64,000 nucleotides of DNA from Bombilactobacillus thymidiniphilus (GTDB taxonomy: Bacteria > Bacillota > Bacilli > Lactobacillales > Lactobacillaceae), in contig NZ_CP093365.1 in assembly GCF_023380245.1 (NCBI RefSeq), positions 124,001 to 188,000 of the forward strand, read 5' to 3'. A program made the position numbers and the translations under genes. Shown piece after piece: positions 1 to 8,543 of the stretch; position 1 is the stretch's first letter, and each line of letters starts with the position of its first letter. The notes below the pieces were generated by a model. It was not told the DNA's origin and searched no databases. It saw only the letters and a program-made list of their open reading frames with translations.

Positions 1-422
1 GTACTTAATGTGGTCAAACGCATTTTCAATTGCTGTTGTTCTAACATATGCTGTTGTTGAAATGATGCCTGATTATAATCTAAAATAGTCTGCAATTGTT
101 GAAACGCAGTATCGTGTTCTAATTCAGAATTCATTAATAATTGTTGTGCACCAATATAATCATGTAATCCCACCAAAACATCAATTACCAAAGCCAAATT
201 AGTAATGTTGGTCAAATAAGCAGCAATATTGGATTGCAGTAAATTAAATGCTTGTTCATCTTGTTGATTATAATGTAAGGCTTGCACCATTTTTCTTTCA
301 AAATTAAACTGTGGACGTTCTTTATAAATCTCTTCATACAACTCGATAGCAGACTGATAATCTTGCTGCGCCATAGATTCTTGCGCTTGCCAGCTTAATT
401 GCGCAATTTTTGCGTCATCCAA
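1..422 (-). CDS. TPR-like protein, N-terminal part (runs off the window)
   Basis: The reading frame is open from a TTG codon at 420-422 to the window edge and gives about 140 residues, starting MDDAKIAQLSWQAQ. A GAGGTG ribosome binding site lies 8 nt upstream, which decides the start. The protein is helical and rich in Gln and Ala. A stretch near residues 13-40 (AQESMAQQDYQSAIELYEEI) has the spacing of a tetratricopeptide repeat. It follows rnjB on the same strand, but the rnjB terminator lies between them. The function is unknown; the C-terminus is outside the window. Confidence 0.7.
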   Translation of the reverse strand, partial: MDDAKIAQLSWQAQESMAQQDYQSAIELYEEIYKERPQFNFERKMVQALHYNQQDEQAFNLLQSNIAAYLTNITNLALVIDVLVGLHDYIGAQQLLMNSELEHDTAFQQLQTILDYNQASFQQQHMLEQQQLKMRLTTLS

Positions 423-445
423 TAATTTATCACCTCAGCTTAAAA

Positions 446-467
446 TAAAAAGCCCCCATTAGGACTT
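446..467 (-). terminator. Intrinsic terminator of rnjB
   Basis: On the minus strand AAAGTCC pairs with GGGGCTTT (one T-G wobble) around a short loop and is followed by a T-rich run. The 5' arm overlaps the rnjB stop codon. Confidence 0.65.
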
Positions 468-2162
468 TACTGTATTATTATGCGCTTTACGATGTCGATT
501 TTGGTTTACTTCCATCACCACTGGTAAAATCACGGGATGCCGCTTAGTTTTTTCCCATAAAAAGTGATTTAAATCTTCACGAATATCTTGCTTCAATTCA
601 GACCAGTCAAAATCTTTATGATCTAAATTATTTTGCACAGCTTGCGTTATAACGTTGATACTTTCACTTAATAATTCTCGATTATCTCGTAAATAAATGA
701 ACCCGCGTGCAGTAACCTTAGGTTGTGCAACTACTTTTTTCTTTTTGCGATCAATGGTAACCACAGCAATAAAAACACCATCTTGCGATAGTAATTTACG
801 ATCACGCAAAACGATCGTTCCAATATCGCCAACGCCCATTCCATCAATCATCGTGTCACCGGCTTGAATAGCTTGTGCCAAATGGAAAGAACCTTGATCA
901 TAGCTTAAAACATCACCATTTTTTAATAAGAAAACATTATCAGCTGGCACTCCAGTTTCCACAGCAATAGTTGCATGCATATTCAAATTACGATATTCGC
1001 CTTGAACTGGCAATAAATTTTGTGGATGTAAAATATTAATCATCAATTGTAAATCACTTTTAGCGGCGTGCCCTGAAGTATATAACCCAGAATCTGTAAC
1101 ACTTTTAACTTCGCCACCTGCTCGAAATATTAAATCACGAGTCTTAGCCACAGTAGTTTCCATTGCATGAGAAGGTGTCGTCGTTATAAACACCAAGTCA
1201 CCCTCTTCAATATGATAAAAGTGATGCTTACTAGTAGCCATTTTTTGTAAAATTTTGATAGGTTCACCCATGCGACCAGTTTCAATAATGACAACGTGAT
1301 CCTTAGGCAATTTTTCAGCTTGACTAGCACTCACTAGCAAATCGTCAGCTAACTGCAAATAACCCAATTTAATAGCAGTCCGCACGATCTTAGCCGCACT
1401 TTGTCCCGTTAAAACCACTTTGCGTCCTGTCCTTTGCGCAGCATCAAAAATTTGTTGCATGCGCTGAATATTAGACGCTACCGAAGCCACAATAATCCGC
1501 CCCGTTTGATACTCAAAAGTCTCCCAAATATAATTATAAATATCTCGTTCATCTGCAGCCGGGTAAGGTGACTCCGCATTAGCTGAATCACTCAACAATG
1601 CCAACACTTTCTTACTGCCAATAGTTGCTAAACGCTGATAATCTGTTTGATACGTAGAAGGTGCTGATTGATCAAATTTAAAATCCCCAGTATAAACTAT
1701 TTGCCCTTCCGGCGTGTCTACAACAATGCCCAATGAATCAGGAATTGAATGTGTCGTCTTGAAAAACGAAACACTTAACTTATCAAAGTCAATTGCCGTC
1801 TTTGCATCAACTACTTGAAAATTATTAAATTTGCGACTTCTTTTATCTTGGTTAACAATAATCTTTGCTAATTCGATGGTTAATTTAGAACCAAAAACCG
1901 GAATATCGTAATCACTTATCAAATAAGGTAAGGAACCGATTGCATCAGCATGACCATGTGTCAAAAAAATACCCACAACTTTTTCAATATTATCCTTGAT
2001 ATAAGTCAAGTCAGGAATGACAATATCAATTCCTAAAAGTTCATTTTCTGGATACTGTAAACCACAGTCCATAACGACAATCTCATCACCATATTCCACT
2101 GCATACATGTTTTTGCCATTCTCACGTAGCCCACTCAATGGAATAATTTTTAAATCTGTCAA
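459..2162 (-). CDS. rnjB: Ribonuclease J2
   Basis: Metallo-beta-lactamase/beta-CASP RNase of the J family, about 567 residues, acting in mRNA decay and 5' processing, usually in a complex with RNase J1. The signature reads HGHADA (about residues 69-74) where the paralogue at 19633-21321 has HGHEDH, and PVQGEYR (about 387) where the paralogue has PIHGEYR. Two metal-binding His residues are therefore replaced, which marks this copy as the J2 type with weak or no own exonuclease activity. The chosen start is the TTG at 2160-2162, because AAAGGTGA sits 5 nt before it and the N-terminus MTDLKIIPLSG then matches J2 proteins. A GTG at 2169-2171 would have no room for a ribosome binding site. It lies downstream of rpsO. 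Confidence 0.92.
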   Translation of the reverse strand: MTDLKIIPLSGLRENGKNMYAVEYGDEIVVMDCGLQYPENELLGIDIVIPDLTYIKDNIEKVVGIFLTHGHADAIGSLPYLISDYDIPVFGSKLTIELAKIIVNQDKRSRKFNNFQVVDAKTAIDFDKLSVSFFKTTHSIPDSLGIVVDTPEGQIVYTGDFKFDQSAPSTYQTDYQRLATIGSKKVLALLSDSANAESPYPAADERDIYNYIWETFEYQTGRIIVASVASNIQRMQQIFDAAQRTGRKVVLTGQSAAKIVRTAIKLGYLQLADDLLVSASQAEKLPKDHVVIIETGRMGEPIKILQKMATSKHHFYHIEEGDLVFITTTPSHAMETTVAKTRDLIFRAGGEVKSVTDSGLYTSGHAAKSDLQLMINILHPQNLLPVQGEYRNLNMHATIAVETGVPADNVFLLKNGDVLSYDQGSFHLAQAIQAGDTMIDGMGVGDIGTIVLRDRKLLSQDGVFIAVVTIDRKKKKVVAQPKVTARGFIYLRDNRELLSESINVITQAVQNNLDHKDFDWSELKQDIREDLNHFLWEKTKRHPVILPVVMEVNQNRHRKAHNNTVKS

Positions 2163-2197
2163 ATTATTCACCTTTTCTATATTAAATTACTATCAAT

Positions 2198-2239
2198 TCA
2201 AGATTAAATTTAATGTTACTAAAGTAACGACTTGAAAGC
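2198..2239 (-). other. Inverted repeats in the rnjB leader
   Basis: GTTACT-aa-AGTAAC (2215-2228) is a perfect hairpin, enclosed by an outer repeat TTCAAG/CTTGAA. It sits between the putative rnjB promoter and start codon. It could be an mRNA structure; no known family is recognised. Confidence 0.35.
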
Positions 2240-2248
2240 ATTTGTTAT

Positions 2249-2257
2249 ATTGTAGCA
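2249..2257 (-). promoter_or_regulatory. Putative rnjB promoter (extended -10)
   Basis: On the minus strand TGCTACAAT matches the extended -10 form TGn-TAnAAT. No good -35 is seen. It lies about 85 nt upstream of the rnjB start and just downstream of the rpsO terminator. Confidence 0.45.
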
Positions 2258-2299
2258 TATTAGTACTGTTTTTTATAGAAAGCTGTCTACCCAATATGT

Positions 2300-2327
2300 A
2301 AAAAAAGCAACTCTAAAAAAGAGTTGC
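2300..2327 (-). terminator. Intrinsic terminator of rpsO
   Basis: GCAACTCT/AGAGTTGC (8 bp, 2307-2314 with 2320-2327) is followed on the minus strand by a run of seven T residues. Confidence 0.85.
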
Positions 2328-2336
2328 CCATAATTA

Positions 2337-2606
2337 TTAACGACGTAAACCTAAACTCTTAATTAAGTCACGGTAACGATTAACATCTTTATTACGTAAA
2401 TATGCCAATAAATTACGACGATGACCAATTTTCTTTAACAAACCAACGTATGAATGATGATCTTTTTTGTTAATTTTTAAATGATCATTCAAGTTGTTGA
2501 TTTCAGTAGTCAAAATTGCGATTTGGACTTCTGGAGAACCAGTATCGCCCTGTGCACGACCATATTTTTGAATCAATTCTTGTTTTTGTGCTTTAGTAAT
2601 TGCCAT
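2337..2606 (-). CDS. rpsO: 30S ribosomal protein S15
   Basis: Small-subunit protein S15, 89 residues from the ATG at 2604-2606 ([16 protein letters not shown]), the normal family length. It binds the central domain of 16S rRNA early in 30S assembly. Conserved stretches [21 protein letters not shown] and [12 protein letters not shown] are present. The ribosome binding site AAGGTGAT precedes the ATG. An ATG 9 nt further upstream would swallow this site and is rejected. A promoter with two good hexamers lies about 90 nt upstream, leaving a structured leader that may allow S15 feedback control. Confidence 0.97.
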   Translation of the reverse strand: MAITKAQKQELIQKYGRAQGDTGSPEVQIAILTTEINNLNDHLKINKKDHHSYVGLLKKIGHRRNLLAYLRNKDVNRYRDLIKSLGLRR

Positions 2607-2690
2607 GAATATCACCTTTTCTTCTAAATTATCTATTCACCTTAACCGAGTTTGCGCCGGTGCAGCAACAAACTGAGCCAAGCTATCAAC
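2607..2690 (-). promoter_or_regulatory. Structured rpsO leader, possible S15 autoregulatory element
   Basis: AGTTTG/CAAACT (2669-2674 with 2649-2654) pairs around a 14-nt GC-rich loop, and the stem can extend outward through wobble pairs after one mismatch. The leader is GC-richer than its surroundings. S15 is known to bind its own leader in several bacteria; that this is such an element is inference. Confidence 0.4.
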
Positions 2691-2697
2691 GCTTACT

Positions 2698-2726
2698 AAT
2701 ATACAACAGCCAAAACTATAAATCAA
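2698..2726 (-). promoter_or_regulatory. rpsO promoter
   Basis: On the minus strand TTGATT (2721-2726) is followed after exactly 17 nt by TATATT (2698-2703). It is divergent from the rpsT promoter. Confidence 0.65.
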
Positions 2727-2739
2727 CAATAAAAGATGA

Positions 2740-2768
2740 TTGCAAAAATTTTTATTCTTTAGTATACT
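2740..2768 (+). promoter_or_regulatory. rpsT promoter
   Basis: TTGCAA (2740-2745), a 17-nt spacer and TATACT (2763-2768), 36 nt before the rpsT start codon. Confidence 0.75.
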
Positions 2769-2803
2769 TTCAAGGTATTGGAATGGTTACGGAGGTGAAT
2801 AAT

Positions 2804-3058
2804 ATGCCACAAATTAAATCAGCCATTAAACGGGTTAAGACATCTGCAAAAGCAAATGAACGTAATAGTGCTCAACGTAGTGCTATGCGTTCGGCGGTCA
2901 AGAAATTTGACGCTGCAGTTGCTAATGATGATGCTAACAAGCAAGAATTATATCAACAAGCAACTAGAGCTATTGATATGGCTAAATCTAAAGGCTTAAT
3001 CAAGCAAAACAAAGCTGCTCGTGATAAATCTCGCTTAGCTGCTAAAATAAACAACTAA
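2804..3058 (+). CDS. rpsT: 30S ribosomal protein S20
   Basis: S20, 84 residues ([20 protein letters not shown]), a basic helical protein that binds the 5' domain and helix 44 of 16S rRNA. The motif [16 protein letters not shown] and the Lys/Arg-rich helix at 65-80 are typical. The start is the ATG at 2804, preceded by GGAGGTGA with 6 nt spacing. The long in-frame extension upstream lies in the promoter region and is not coding. The gene is monocistronic, divergent from rpsO, and ends at a strong terminator shared with holA. Confidence 0.96.
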   Translation: MPQIKSAIKRVKTSAKANERNSAQRSAMRSAVKKFDAAVANDDANKQELYQQATRAIDMAKSKGLIKQNKAARDKSRLAAKINN

Positions 3059-3080
3059 TTATAAATAAAAGATATCTTTA

Positions 3081-3118
3081 AAATAACTCCCAAAGTTTCA
3101 TGGCTTTGGGAGTTATTT
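3081..3118. terminator. Bidirectional terminator between rpsT and holA
   Basis: A perfect 15-bp stem (3081-3095 with 3104-3118) encloses an 8-nt loop, with T-rich flanks in both directions. It serves rpsT on the plus strand and holA on the minus strand. Confidence 0.85.
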
Positions 3119-3126
3119 TATTTGCT

Positions 3127-4152
3127 TTAGGCTGTTTTTTTATTTGTAATGAAGTTAATAAAGAATAATTCAAACAATCTTTCTTTATCGCCCTGCCCTG
3201 TTTTCATTTGATAATCCATTTCAATTAAATCAGAGTGCGCTTTTTTTAATTGCAACAAAGAATAATTATCAATTCTTTGTAAAGCTAACTTAATTCTATA
3301 AGGATGCACTTGCAAAAATTGTGCCAACTTTCCCTGCGTCATGCCTTCATTAGCTAAAATTTTAACTTGCAACAATAAACGAATTTGTGTCTGAGCCAAA
3401 GCAGTCAAGGCAATTGGGTCATTTTTAAGTAATAACAATTGCCGATAACAAGATTCTGCACGATGTAAATTATTTTGTAAAATGGCATCCAGCAAATCAA
3501 AAACATTATCATCTAAAGATTGTGCTACCAGTTGTTGTACTGCAACTGACGTGATTGTCTTATTTTGTACAGCAAAAATAAATAATTTATTCAATTCAGC
3601 ACTAGCTGTAGAAAAATCATTATTAGTTCTAGCAATCAAATTCTCCAATGCTTGGGGCTCAATTTGATAACCTTTTTGCATAACTTGTTGCTTAATTAAT
3701 TGTGTCGTCTGAGCAGCACTTAATTTATTAACTTCAATAATTTGTGATTTCTGCTGCAATAATTTGGTTATTTTTTTACGTTTATCTAATTTAGCATAAG
3801 GCGCAAAAATAACCATTGTAGTGGTACTTTGCGGATTATTTAAATATTCTGATAAAACTGTTAAATCTTGTTCGGTGCTGGTTGATTTATTACCAGTTAA
3901 AAATACAGGGTTAGTTATAAAAATCAATCGCCGATCGCCAAAAAAAGGTAGTGAATTAGCCTCTCCAACAGCCTCTATTACATTTACTTGTTCTAAATCA
4001 AATTCCGAAAAATTTATTTCTTGCTCAGGAGTAGCTAAAATATTCAAAAATAATTGCCGAACTTTATGAATTAAACGATCTTCCGTTCCCACAACTAAAT
4101 AAAGTGGTTCCACTTTTTTTGCTAAAGCTATTTTTAAATCATTAATTTTCAT
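3127..4152 (-). CDS. holA: DNA polymerase III subunit delta
   Basis: Delta subunit of the clamp loader, 341 residues, which opens the sliding clamp ring during replication. The N-terminal AAA+-like domain (PLYLVVGTEDRLI near residue 16) and the pattern NEINFSEFD-like, FGDRRLIFI and FAPYAKLDKRKK match HolA; the C-terminal helical collar contains LLDAILQNNLHRA. The ATG overlaps the end of comEC by 11 bp, so translation is probably coupled. The position after comEA and comEC is the usual one in Firmicutes. It ends at the terminator shared with rpsT. Confidence 0.92.
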   Translation of the reverse strand: MKINDLKIALAKKVEPLYLVVGTEDRLIHKVRQLFLNILATPEQEINFSEFDLEQVNVIEAVGEANSLPFFGDRRLIFITNPVFLTGNKSTSTEQDLTVLSEYLNNPQSTTTMVIFAPYAKLDKRKKITKLLQQKSQIIEVNKLSAAQTTQLIKQQVMQKGYQIEPQALENLIARTNNDFSTASAELNKLFIFAVQNKTITSVAVQQLVAQSLDDNVFDLLDAILQNNLHRAESCYRQLLLLKNDPIALTALAQTQIRLLLQVKILANEGMTQGKLAQFLQVHPYRIKLALQRIDNYSLLQLKKAHSDLIEMDYQMKTGQGDKERLFELFFINFITNKKTA

Positions 4153-6391
4153 TTAAACTTTTCCTCGAAAATACCTGCCACCAACTATTATGCCAAATAT
4201 TATATTTCCACGTAATCATACCATGTTTAGCGGTACTGACAGAATCAATTTTTAATTTATTTAAGGTGCGCATTGTTTCAGGATGTGGATGCCCATAGCG
4301 GTTATGGCGTCCAGCAGATATGATTACTAATTTAGGCTTAATCTGCTTTAAAAACTTTGGATCACTAGCTGTTTTACTACCATGATGTCCCGCTTTCAAA
4401 AAATCAATATGTTGTGATTTTTTAAATAATTTCAATTCATTAGCACGATTTAGATCACCTGTAAAAAGCCATTTAAAACCATTAATTGTGATCAACAAAC
4501 TCATAGAATCTTCATTGCTACCATTGGAAAGATGATCCGGCCAAACCACTTTAATATTATCTGTTTTATTAAGAATTAATTGATCATTGATCGTTAGACG
4601 ATGAAAAGTAATTTTATGAGCAAACGGGCTTAATTGTCGTCTAACAGCACGGTTATTTTGCATACCATCAGCAAAATAAATATTTTTTACGGGAAAATTA
4701 GCCAATAAAACTGCTAGATCACCAATATGATCGGCATCTTGATGTGATAGGAAAACACCATCTATTTTATTGATGCCTTGATATCGCAAATAAGGAATAG
4801 TAATTTGTTCTACTCGATTACTGGGATTTTTGACCTTTTTACCAAAACGTAACTTACCCCCGGTATCAATTAAATAAGTATGCTGGTGAAAGGGTGTCGT
4901 CCACAAAATGCTATCACCTTGACCAATATCAATAAATGTAACATTACCCACTAATGGAAAATAATTAAAGCACATTATTAACATATAGTTAATTATTATA
5001 AAAAATAGATGTTTATAATTTACTTTATTCAGCAAAATTAATGTGCTGATAACTAATACAATGGTAATCATAGTATTAATATGCCCAATCGTCAGTTGTG
5101 TCCATGAAGCATTAGCTAATTTCTCAATTGGTACATAAATCAAATCAAAAACGATCTCTAAAAATTGAATTGCAAAATGTACTTTACTAAGTATTACACT
5201 AAAAATAGTTAAAGGAATAATTGCACTTTCAAATAACGGCGTTAAACAAATATTAGCAATAAACGTCAACCAACTAAAACTAAAATTATGATACACCAAG
5301 ATAGGAACACTCAATAAATTGATTAACCCGGACTGCACCAGTAAAGAATTGGTATTGACCATAATTAAACCAAATGACAATAAATAGCTCAATTGACCAG
5401 CTAAAGTAAATAACAATAAAGGATCAAACAAAGTATGAATAATTAGCGTTAAAGCAAAATAATCCAATGACGTCAAAGACCAATGTAATTTCTTACCTAC
5501 AATGATTAACATTTGTAAAATACATGCCCGCCAAATTCCTACACCAGAACCTGCAATAACTGCCAAAAAAGGTAACGTTATTAGTAAAAACCATTCTACT
5601 TTTTCTACCGGTATGCGTAAAAAAGAAGTAAATTTCATTAACCAAGCAATTAGTAAATAAACATGTAATCCTGATATGCTGAAAATATGGATAATTCCTA
5701 AATTAGTAAGACCTTGACGTAATGACTTCTCTGAACTATCAAATTCCCCAAGCAATAAGCTATCAGCATTGACACGAAGCCAGTGCGGTAAAGTGCGCAT
5801 CTGTAACAACATTTTTTGCCGGAAAATGTGCAAATAATCTAGCACACTAGCTGCTCTATTGGTATGGATAATTCTTAAATTAGAAGCTTGACATTGATAA
5901 TAAATACCCTGATAACCATAATATTTTTGTAAATTAAATTCACCTTTGTTAGTTGCCGGCGCTATTTTCTTCCACTGCAGATCACCACTCAAGCAAAATG
6001 TTTCTGTCTGCTCAGTTAAATGCTGCTGACTGATGCCACTAAAATTAATTTTAGTACCGGAAGGTAATCGTCCAGTCCCCCAGTACCAGCTACCCCTTTG
6101 CTGTACTTGATCAGGATTAACAATAATTAAATGCTCTTTTGGTTGCGACATTTGTGTGTGAGGTATTAATAACACAGCAACAAATATCATGATTATTACA
6201 CTAATTATTAAATAATAACGATGATTATGCATCAAAACGCTAAATAAATATATTAAAAGAAGCAGCCACAACCATTTAGCCGGAGCTTTCAACCAAGCAA
6301 TCATTAATTGGAGCGCCAATGCTAGAAAGATCAGCCACCCCGCCTCAAACAGTAAGCTGATCTTTGATAGCTGCAATTGTCTTATCGCCAA
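4142..6391 (-). CDS. comEC: DNA internalization channel protein ComEC
   Basis: Competence membrane protein of 749 residues that passes single-stranded DNA across the membrane during transformation. It has N-terminal membrane segments, a soluble OB-like domain (about 90-170), a polytopic Competence domain (about 220-500, motif HIFSISGLHVYLL) and a C-terminal metallo-beta-lactamase-like domain with SHQDADHIGD and KAGHHGSKTAS. All regions and the metal-binding motif are intact. The TTG start at 6389-6391 has TAAGG about 9 nt upstream and overlaps the end of comEA by 47 bp; a shorter start is possible, so the N-terminus is uncertain. Confidence 0.93.
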   Translation of the reverse strand: MAIRQLQLSKISLLFEAGWLIFLALALQLMIAWLKAPAKWLWLLLLIYLFSVLMHNHRYYLIISVIIMIFVAVLLIPHTQMSQPKEHLIIVNPDQVQQRGSWYWGTGRLPSGTKINFSGISQQHLTEQTETFCLSGDLQWKKIAPATNKGEFNLQKYYGYQGIYYQCQASNLRIIHTNRAASVLDYLHIFRQKMLLQMRTLPHWLRVNADSLLLGEFDSSEKSLRQGLTNLGIIHIFSISGLHVYLLIAWLMKFTSFLRIPVEKVEWFLLITLPFLAVIAGSGVGIWRACILQMLIIVGKKLHWSLTSLDYFALTLIIHTLFDPLLLFTLAGQLSYLLSFGLIMVNTNSLLVQSGLINLLSVPILVYHNFSFSWLTFIANICLTPLFESAIIPLTIFSVILSKVHFAIQFLEIVFDLIYVPIEKLANASWTQLTIGHINTMITIVLVISTLILLNKVNYKHLFFIIINYMLIMCFNYFPLVGNVTFIDIGQGDSILWTTPFHQHTYLIDTGGKLRFGKKVKNPSNRVEQITIPYLRYQGINKIDGVFLSHQDADHIGDLAVLLANFPVKNIYFADGMQNNRAVRRQLSPFAHKITFHRLTINDQLILNKTDNIKVVWPDHLSNGSNEDSMSLLITINGFKWLFTGDLNRANELKLFKKSQHIDFLKAGHHGSKTASDPKFLKQIKPKLVIISAGRHNRYGHPHPETMRTLNKLKIDSVSTAKHGMITWKYNIWHNSWWQVFSRKSLNEN

Positions 6392-6974
6392 TTCCTTTTA
6401 CCTTACTTAAATCTTCTACTTTATTAAAACTGCCATTATCTTCGCGAAATTGAACGATTGCTTCTGCTTTTTTGGGTCCAATACCATTAATATTCTGCAA
6501 TTCCTCAGCAGTTGCAGAATTAAGATTAACTGTGTGTGAAGCTTGACCAGTTTGAGTAGTACTGTCATCACTTGAATCACTTGTCGTAGTAGCCGTATTA
6601 TCTGCCACATTTGGAACTATGACCTGGCTTTGATCATGTAGTTTTTGTGCTTGATTAATTCCTTTTAAATTAGCTTGTGGAGTAGCGCCCCCAGCAGCTT
6701 GGACTGCATCATAAATACGCGCATTTTTACTAAGATGGTATACTCCTGGGTGATTAATTTCTCCTTGCACATCGACCGTTATCTTAGTTTGACTAGCATC
6801 ATCGGTAGTCTTAGCAACTTTATTAGTTGTTTGAGTCGTATTAGTAAAATTATCATTAACTGTAGATGGCTTTATTTTAGACCAAAATCCCACTCCAAGT
6901 ATTAATAAACATAATACTATTAAAATAATTGCTATTTTTTTATTGTTCTTCAACCAATTCAATACATCTTCCAT
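6345..6974 (-). CDS. comEA: Competence protein ComEA (DNA receptor)
   Basis: Membrane-anchored DNA-binding protein of 209 residues for natural transformation. A single membrane helix (about residues 12-33, IAIILIVLCLLILGVGF) is followed by a Thr/Asn-rich linker, an SLBB domain (about 65-125, VDVQGEINHPGVYHL) and two helix-hairpin-helix motifs at the end (LQNINGIGPKKAEAIV and LSKVKGIGDKTIAAI). The ATG at 6972-6974 is chosen because GGGAGGTG lies 6 nt upstream; an upstream ATG would start inside the preceding terminator. It is the first gene of comEA-comEC-holA. Confidence 0.95.
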   Translation of the reverse strand: MEDVLNWLKNNKKIAIILIVLCLLILGVGFWSKIKPSTVNDNFTNTTQTTNKVAKTTDDASQTKITVDVQGEINHPGVYHLSKNARIYDAVQAAGGATPQANLKGINQAQKLHDQSQVIVPNVADNTATTTSDSSDDSTTQTGQASHTVNLNSATAEELQNINGIGPKKAEAIVQFREDNGSFNKVEDLSKVKGIGDKTIAAIKDQLTV

Positions 6975-6999
6975 TAGTTCACCTCCCTTTATAAATACA

Positions 7000-7026
7000 A
7001 AAAAACACACTAATTTTTTTAGTGTG
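7000..7026 (-). terminator. Intrinsic terminator of the ftsW-ylbG-rsmD-coaD-sepM operon
   Basis: An 8-bp stem CACACTAA/TTAGTGTG (7019-7026 with 7006-7013) with a 5-nt loop and a T tract on the minus strand. The 5' arm contains the stop codon of the upstream gene. Only about 30 nt separate it from the comEA start. Confidence 0.8.
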
Positions 7027-8047
7027 CTTCTAAATAATTAATTGCAGCTGGCAAATTTTTCACCGGAATAATTTTCATTTTAGTTTTTATTTTTTTAGCA
7101 GTTTGCTTAGCAACCGCGTAGTTACTAGGTTCAGAAGTAATATGCCTTTTACTTTTCACTTTAATATCATCTTGTGGCGCAAAGAAAATATTTGCTCCTT
7201 GCTTATCAGCAGCTACTACTTTCTTATCAATACCACCAATCGGTCCTACTTTCCCCTGATCATCAATTGTTCCTGTTCCAGCGACTATTCGACCTTTAGT
7301 CAAATCTTTTTGTGCAATTTGTTCATAAATTTGCAGACTAAACATTAATCCAGCTGAAGGACCACCTACTTCACCAGCATCAATTTTAACTGTAGGTTTA
7401 CTATGAACTGTAAAGTGATCCACTAAAGTAATTCCTATTCCTGGCTTGTGTCGTTTATTTAAGCTAATCAATTTTTGCTTAGCAGTCAAAGTTTTACCAT
7501 GATGCTGATAAGTTATTTGCACTTTGTCATTGACTTTTTTAGTTTTAATATAGTTAATAAAACTTTGCGAATTGTGAAAACAGTGTCGATCAATTTTGGA
7601 TATTGTATCACCAACAGCTATTTTAGATTTAAAAGCTGATTTAGGTAAAATTGACATGACATAGATGCCCCGGTACTCTTTAATAGCCGATTTGTGAGCC
7701 TGTGCAAAAGCTGCCATCACCGCATCATTACCAGAATTTTCCATGAGATACTTTTGCAAACGCATATATTCCGCATCATTTTCGTTTGCTAAAATTTCTT
7801 TACGCGATACAACATCGTTAAAAGGCTGCAATTGACTTAGCAATGCTGTAAAAGAAGTCGCTGGCATTAAAGATACCGTCGTAAATAACAACTTACCTGG
7901 TCTCAAATTATCATGTTGCTTTATAGTAATAGCATCTTGAGTTGGTTGGGCAGTTCCCGGTCTCTCAATAAAATAAGGTATCGGAAAGATAAAAAAGGCT
8001 ATTGCAACAATGATACTCAAAGAAATTAATAACCGTTTTTTCTTCAT
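7019..8047 (-). CDS. sepM: Membrane-anchored PDZ/Lon-type serine protease (SepM/YlbL family)
   Basis: 342 residues: an N-terminal signal anchor (about 5-27), a PDZ domain (about 120-200, KSKIAVGDTISKID) and a Lon-type S16 protease domain (about 220-340). GGPSAGLMF holds the catalytic Ser, and the Lys of GGIDKKVVAADKQG the partner. Relatives process secreted peptides (streptococcal SepM matures competence pheromone) or aid protein quality control; the substrate here is unknown. Its ATG overlaps the coaD stop as ATGA. The symbol follows family resemblance only. Being beside comEA is the common Firmicute order and does not prove a competence role. Confidence 0.85.
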   Translation of the reverse strand: MKKKRLLISLSIIVAIAFFIFPIPYFIERPGTAQPTQDAITIKQHDNLRPGKLLFTTVSLMPATSFTALLSQLQPFNDVVSRKEILANENDAEYMRLQKYLMENSGNDAVMAAFAQAHKSAIKEYRGIYVMSILPKSAFKSKIAVGDTISKIDRHCFHNSQSFINYIKTKKVNDKVQITYQHHGKTLTAKQKLISLNKRHKPGIGITLVDHFTVHSKPTVKIDAGEVGGPSAGLMFSLQIYEQIAQKDLTKGRIVAGTGTIDDQGKVGPIGGIDKKVVAADKQGANIFFAPQDDIKVKSKRHITSEPSNYAVAKQTAKKIKTKMKIIPVKNLPAAINYLEAH

Positions 8048-8541
8048 TGACGCTCTCCTAACTTAGCTAGTAACGCTTGCGCAACATTATTTGGTACTAA
8101 CTGGTCTATTTTACCGTTCAGTTGGGCAACTTCTTTAACCATGCTAGAAGACAAATACATATACTGTGGGCTAGAAACTAAATAAATCGTTTCCAAGTCT
8201 GGTTTTTGTAACTTGTTTATTTGTTGCATTGAGATTTCATAATTAAAATCAGCTGCTGTACGTATACCTCTAACTAGCCAGTGAGCTTGTAATTCTTGGG
8301 CAACTTGAGCGACTAACTTTTCTTGTGCTGATTCTACCAAAACATTATCTACTGGCAAACTTGCTACCGCAGTCTTTAATAATTGTACTTTTTCAGTAAA
8401 ATTAAATGTATAGTTTTTACTAGTATTTAACATAACGACAACATATAACTGATCAAATAAATGACTAGCTCGTTCGATGATATCTAAATGTCCATTCGTA
8501 ACCGGATCAAAACTGCCCGCATAAATCCCCACTTTTTTCAT
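8044..8541 (-). CDS. coaD: Phosphopantetheine adenylyltransferase
   Basis: Transfers AMP from ATP to 4'-phosphopantetheine to make dephospho-CoA, the fourth step of CoA synthesis. It is 165 residues, the usual size. The nucleotidyltransferase motif GSFDPVTNGHLDII is at 9-22, and YLSSSMVKEVA near 127 corresponds to the ISSTxVR motif. RGIRTAADFNYE is the substrate-binding stretch. It sits 2 bp after rsmD, as in most Firmicutes, with AAGGGA within the end of rsmD serving as ribosome binding site. Confidence 0.96.
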   Translation of the reverse strand: MKKVGIYAGSFDPVTNGHLDIIERASHLFDQLYVVVMLNTSKNYTFNFTEKVQLLKTAVASLPVDNVLVESAQEKLVAQVAQELQAHWLVRGIRTAADFNYEISMQQINKLQKPDLETIYLVSSPQYMYLSSSMVKEVAQLNGKIDQLVPNNVAQALLAKLGERQ

Positions 8542-8543
8542 TG

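Noticed and set aside
2660-2803. 48-residue N-terminal extension of S20
   Set aside because: It covers the rpsO and rpsT promoters; S20 has a normal length from 2804.
7019-8047. Competence-pheromone role for the SepM-like protease
   Set aside because: The family supports proteolysis, but no pheromone or two-component genes lie nearby, and the place next to coaD is the usual one regardless of competence.
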